Positions 63,095 through 64,000 of a stretch of 64,000 nt of DNA are shown here, in pieces; position 1 is the stretch's first letter; every line of letters starts with the position of its first letter. The stretch lies in contig NZ_CP117411.1 in assembly GCF_028607085.1 (NCBI RefSeq), forward strand, positions 62,001-126,000. The letters run 5' to 3'. Below the pieces are notes generated by a model, which ran no database searches, was not told the origin of the DNA, and saw nothing but the letters and a program-made list of their open reading frames with translations. Made by a program: the position numbers and the translations under genes. The stretch comes from Sphingomonas naphthae (lineage in GTDB: Bacteria; Pseudomonadota; Alphaproteobacteria; Sphingomonadales; Sphingomonadaceae).

Positions 63095-64000
63095 ATGAAA
63101 GCCAAGGTGCAAGGTCTGTTCGGCGTCTCGTTGCTGGGGCTGATGGCGGCGACCGCCGCGTCCGCGCAGACCGCGCCGCCCGCCCCCGGTGCGGCCAGCG
63201 ACGACGGCCTGGCCGAGATCATCGTCACCGCGCAGAAGCGCGAGCAGGCGCTGAACGACGTGCCGCTGTCGATCACCGCCGCCTCGGGCGACAAGCTCGC
63301 CAGCCAGGGCGTCAAGGACGTGAGCGATCTGGGCAAGATCGTCCCCGGCTTCTCCTATACCGAGAGCGCCTATGCCACGCCGGTCTACACGCTGCGCGGC
63401 ATCGGCTTCTACGACACCAGCCTCGCCGCCAAATCGACGGTCAGCGTCTATCTCGATCAGGTGCCGATGGCCTTTTCGATCCTCACGCGCGGCGCCACGC
63501 TCGATCTGGAGCGGGTCGAGGTGCTGAAGGGGCCGCAGGGCACATTGTTCGGCTCCAACTCAACCGGCGGCGCGATCAACTATATCGCCGCCAAGCCGAC
63601 CCGCGTGGCCAAGGCCGGCGTGGACGCGGGCATCGACAATTTCGGGCAGGTGCAATTGGGCGGCTTCGTCTCGGGGCCGATCTCCGACACGCTGACCGCG
63701 CGCGTCTCCGCCCGCACCGAACAGGGCGGCGACTGGCAGCGCAGCTACACCCGAAAGGACAAGTTGGGCGGCAGCAACTTCACCACCGGGCGCGTCCTGC
63801 TCGATTTCCGACCGAGCGATACCGTGTCGTTCGAACTCAACCTCAACGGCTTCGTCGACAAGAGCGACGGGCAGGCGGCGCAGCTGATCGGCGTGGTGCC
63901 GCTCGGCAATCCGGCCCGGCTCGGTGCGCTGGCGACCTATCCCCGCGCGCCCGAGAACAATCGCGACGCGGACTGGTCGATCGGGCAGGAGCCCAAGCGC
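63095..64000 (+). CDS. TonB-dependent receptor, 5' part (3' end outside window)
   Basis: 302 codons to the right edge with no stop. ATG at 63095 follows AAGGAGGG. Signal peptide ATAASA to about residue 24, then LAEIIVTAQKREQ (TonB box region), the plug with GVKDVSDLGKIVPGF, LRGIGFYDT, VSVYLDQVPM and GPQGTLFGSNSTGGAINYI, and the first barrel strands. Closely follows the P450, so possibly co-transcribed. Confidence 0.92.
   Translation, partial: MKAKVQGLFGVSLLGLMAATAASAQTAPPAPGAASDDGLAEIIVTAQKREQALNDVPLSITAASGDKLASQGVKDVSDLGKIVPGFSYTESAYATPVYTLRGIGFYDTSLAAKSTVSVYLDQVPMAFSILTRGATLDLERVEVLKGPQGTLFGSNSTGGAINYIAAKPTRVAKAGVDAGIDNFGQVQLGGFVSGPISDTLTARVSARTEQGGDWQRSYTRKDKLGGSNFTTGRVLLDFRPSDTVSFELNLNGFVDKSDGQAAQLIGVVPLGNPARLGALATYPRAPENNRDADWSIGQEPKR

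Noticed and set aside
1-64000. CRISPR arrays, tRNA, rRNA, insertion sequences
   Set aside because: I looked for direct repeats with spacers, cloverleaf-like segments and transposase motifs and saw none; the palindromic repeats lack coding content and terminal target duplications.

Overview
The window is a GC-rich alphaproteobacterial chromosome segment, most likely from a sphingomonad (Sphingomonas or a close relative). Support for this comes from the TrcR and CarD regulators, the fdxA-carD neighbourhood, abundant TonB-dependent receptors, and three families of palindromic intergenic repeats of a kind common in sphingomonad genomes. I saw no tRNA, rRNA, CRISPR array or insertion sequence. Genes are cut at both edges: a penicillin-acylase-type hydrolase at the left and a TonB receptor at the right.

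Region 1 (about 2.2-19.9 kb) is the centrepiece, a purine catabolism cluster entirely on the minus strand. In transcription order it runs hpxX, hpxY, AzgA-type purine permease, hpxW, allantoate amidohydrolase, ureidoglycine-glyoxylate aminotransferase, puuE, hpxZ, uraD, FAD monooxygenase-like protein, uraH, xdhA, xdhB, guaD, adenine deaminase, then a purine-type phosphoribosyltransferase. Together these describe adenine/guanine -> hypoxanthine/xanthine -> urate -> 5-hydroxyisourate -> OHCU -> allantoin -> allantoate -> ureidoglycine -> oxalurate -> oxamate -> oxalate. No uricase, PuuD or HpxO-like enzyme is visible. The FAD protein is wedged, with start-stop overlaps, between uraD and uraH and is the obvious candidate for urate oxidation. 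Most junctions overlap by a few bases, and the longer gaps are filled by palindromic repeats.

Region 2 (20-34 kb) is mixed housekeeping and envelope: an L,D-transpeptidase, small membrane proteins, purD and xseA (divergent with overlapping start codons), DUF2093, an M23 lipoprotein, ssb, feoAB under a Fur-like box, trcR, a GST and a lipoprotein subtilase with a barrel-like C terminus. Region 3 (33-44 kb) holds a pyrimidine nucleotidase, dapD, a metallophosphoesterase, a fasciclin protein, a TlpA thioredoxin, argH-lipoprotein-lysA-galU, a siroheme synthase N-domain protein and a CorA/ZntB transporter. Region 4 (43-52.5 kb) holds an M23 endopeptidase, an SUV3-like helicase, an S4 protein, fdxA, carD, a Tat-exported D-amino-acid-oxidase-like flavoprotein whose motif order looks circularly permuted, a GSG-repeat protein, an FkbM methyltransferase and DUF1489.

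Region 5 (52.5-64 kb) looks like an accessory catabolic island: FadR-type GntR regulator, AAHS-type MFS transporter, TonB receptor, MmgE/PrpD protein, MerR regulator, Zn alcohol dehydrogenase, cytochrome P450 and a second TonB receptor. Two near-identical palindromes lie between the MFS and TonB genes, and a 28-bp dyad covers the P450 promoter; both look like repressor operators.
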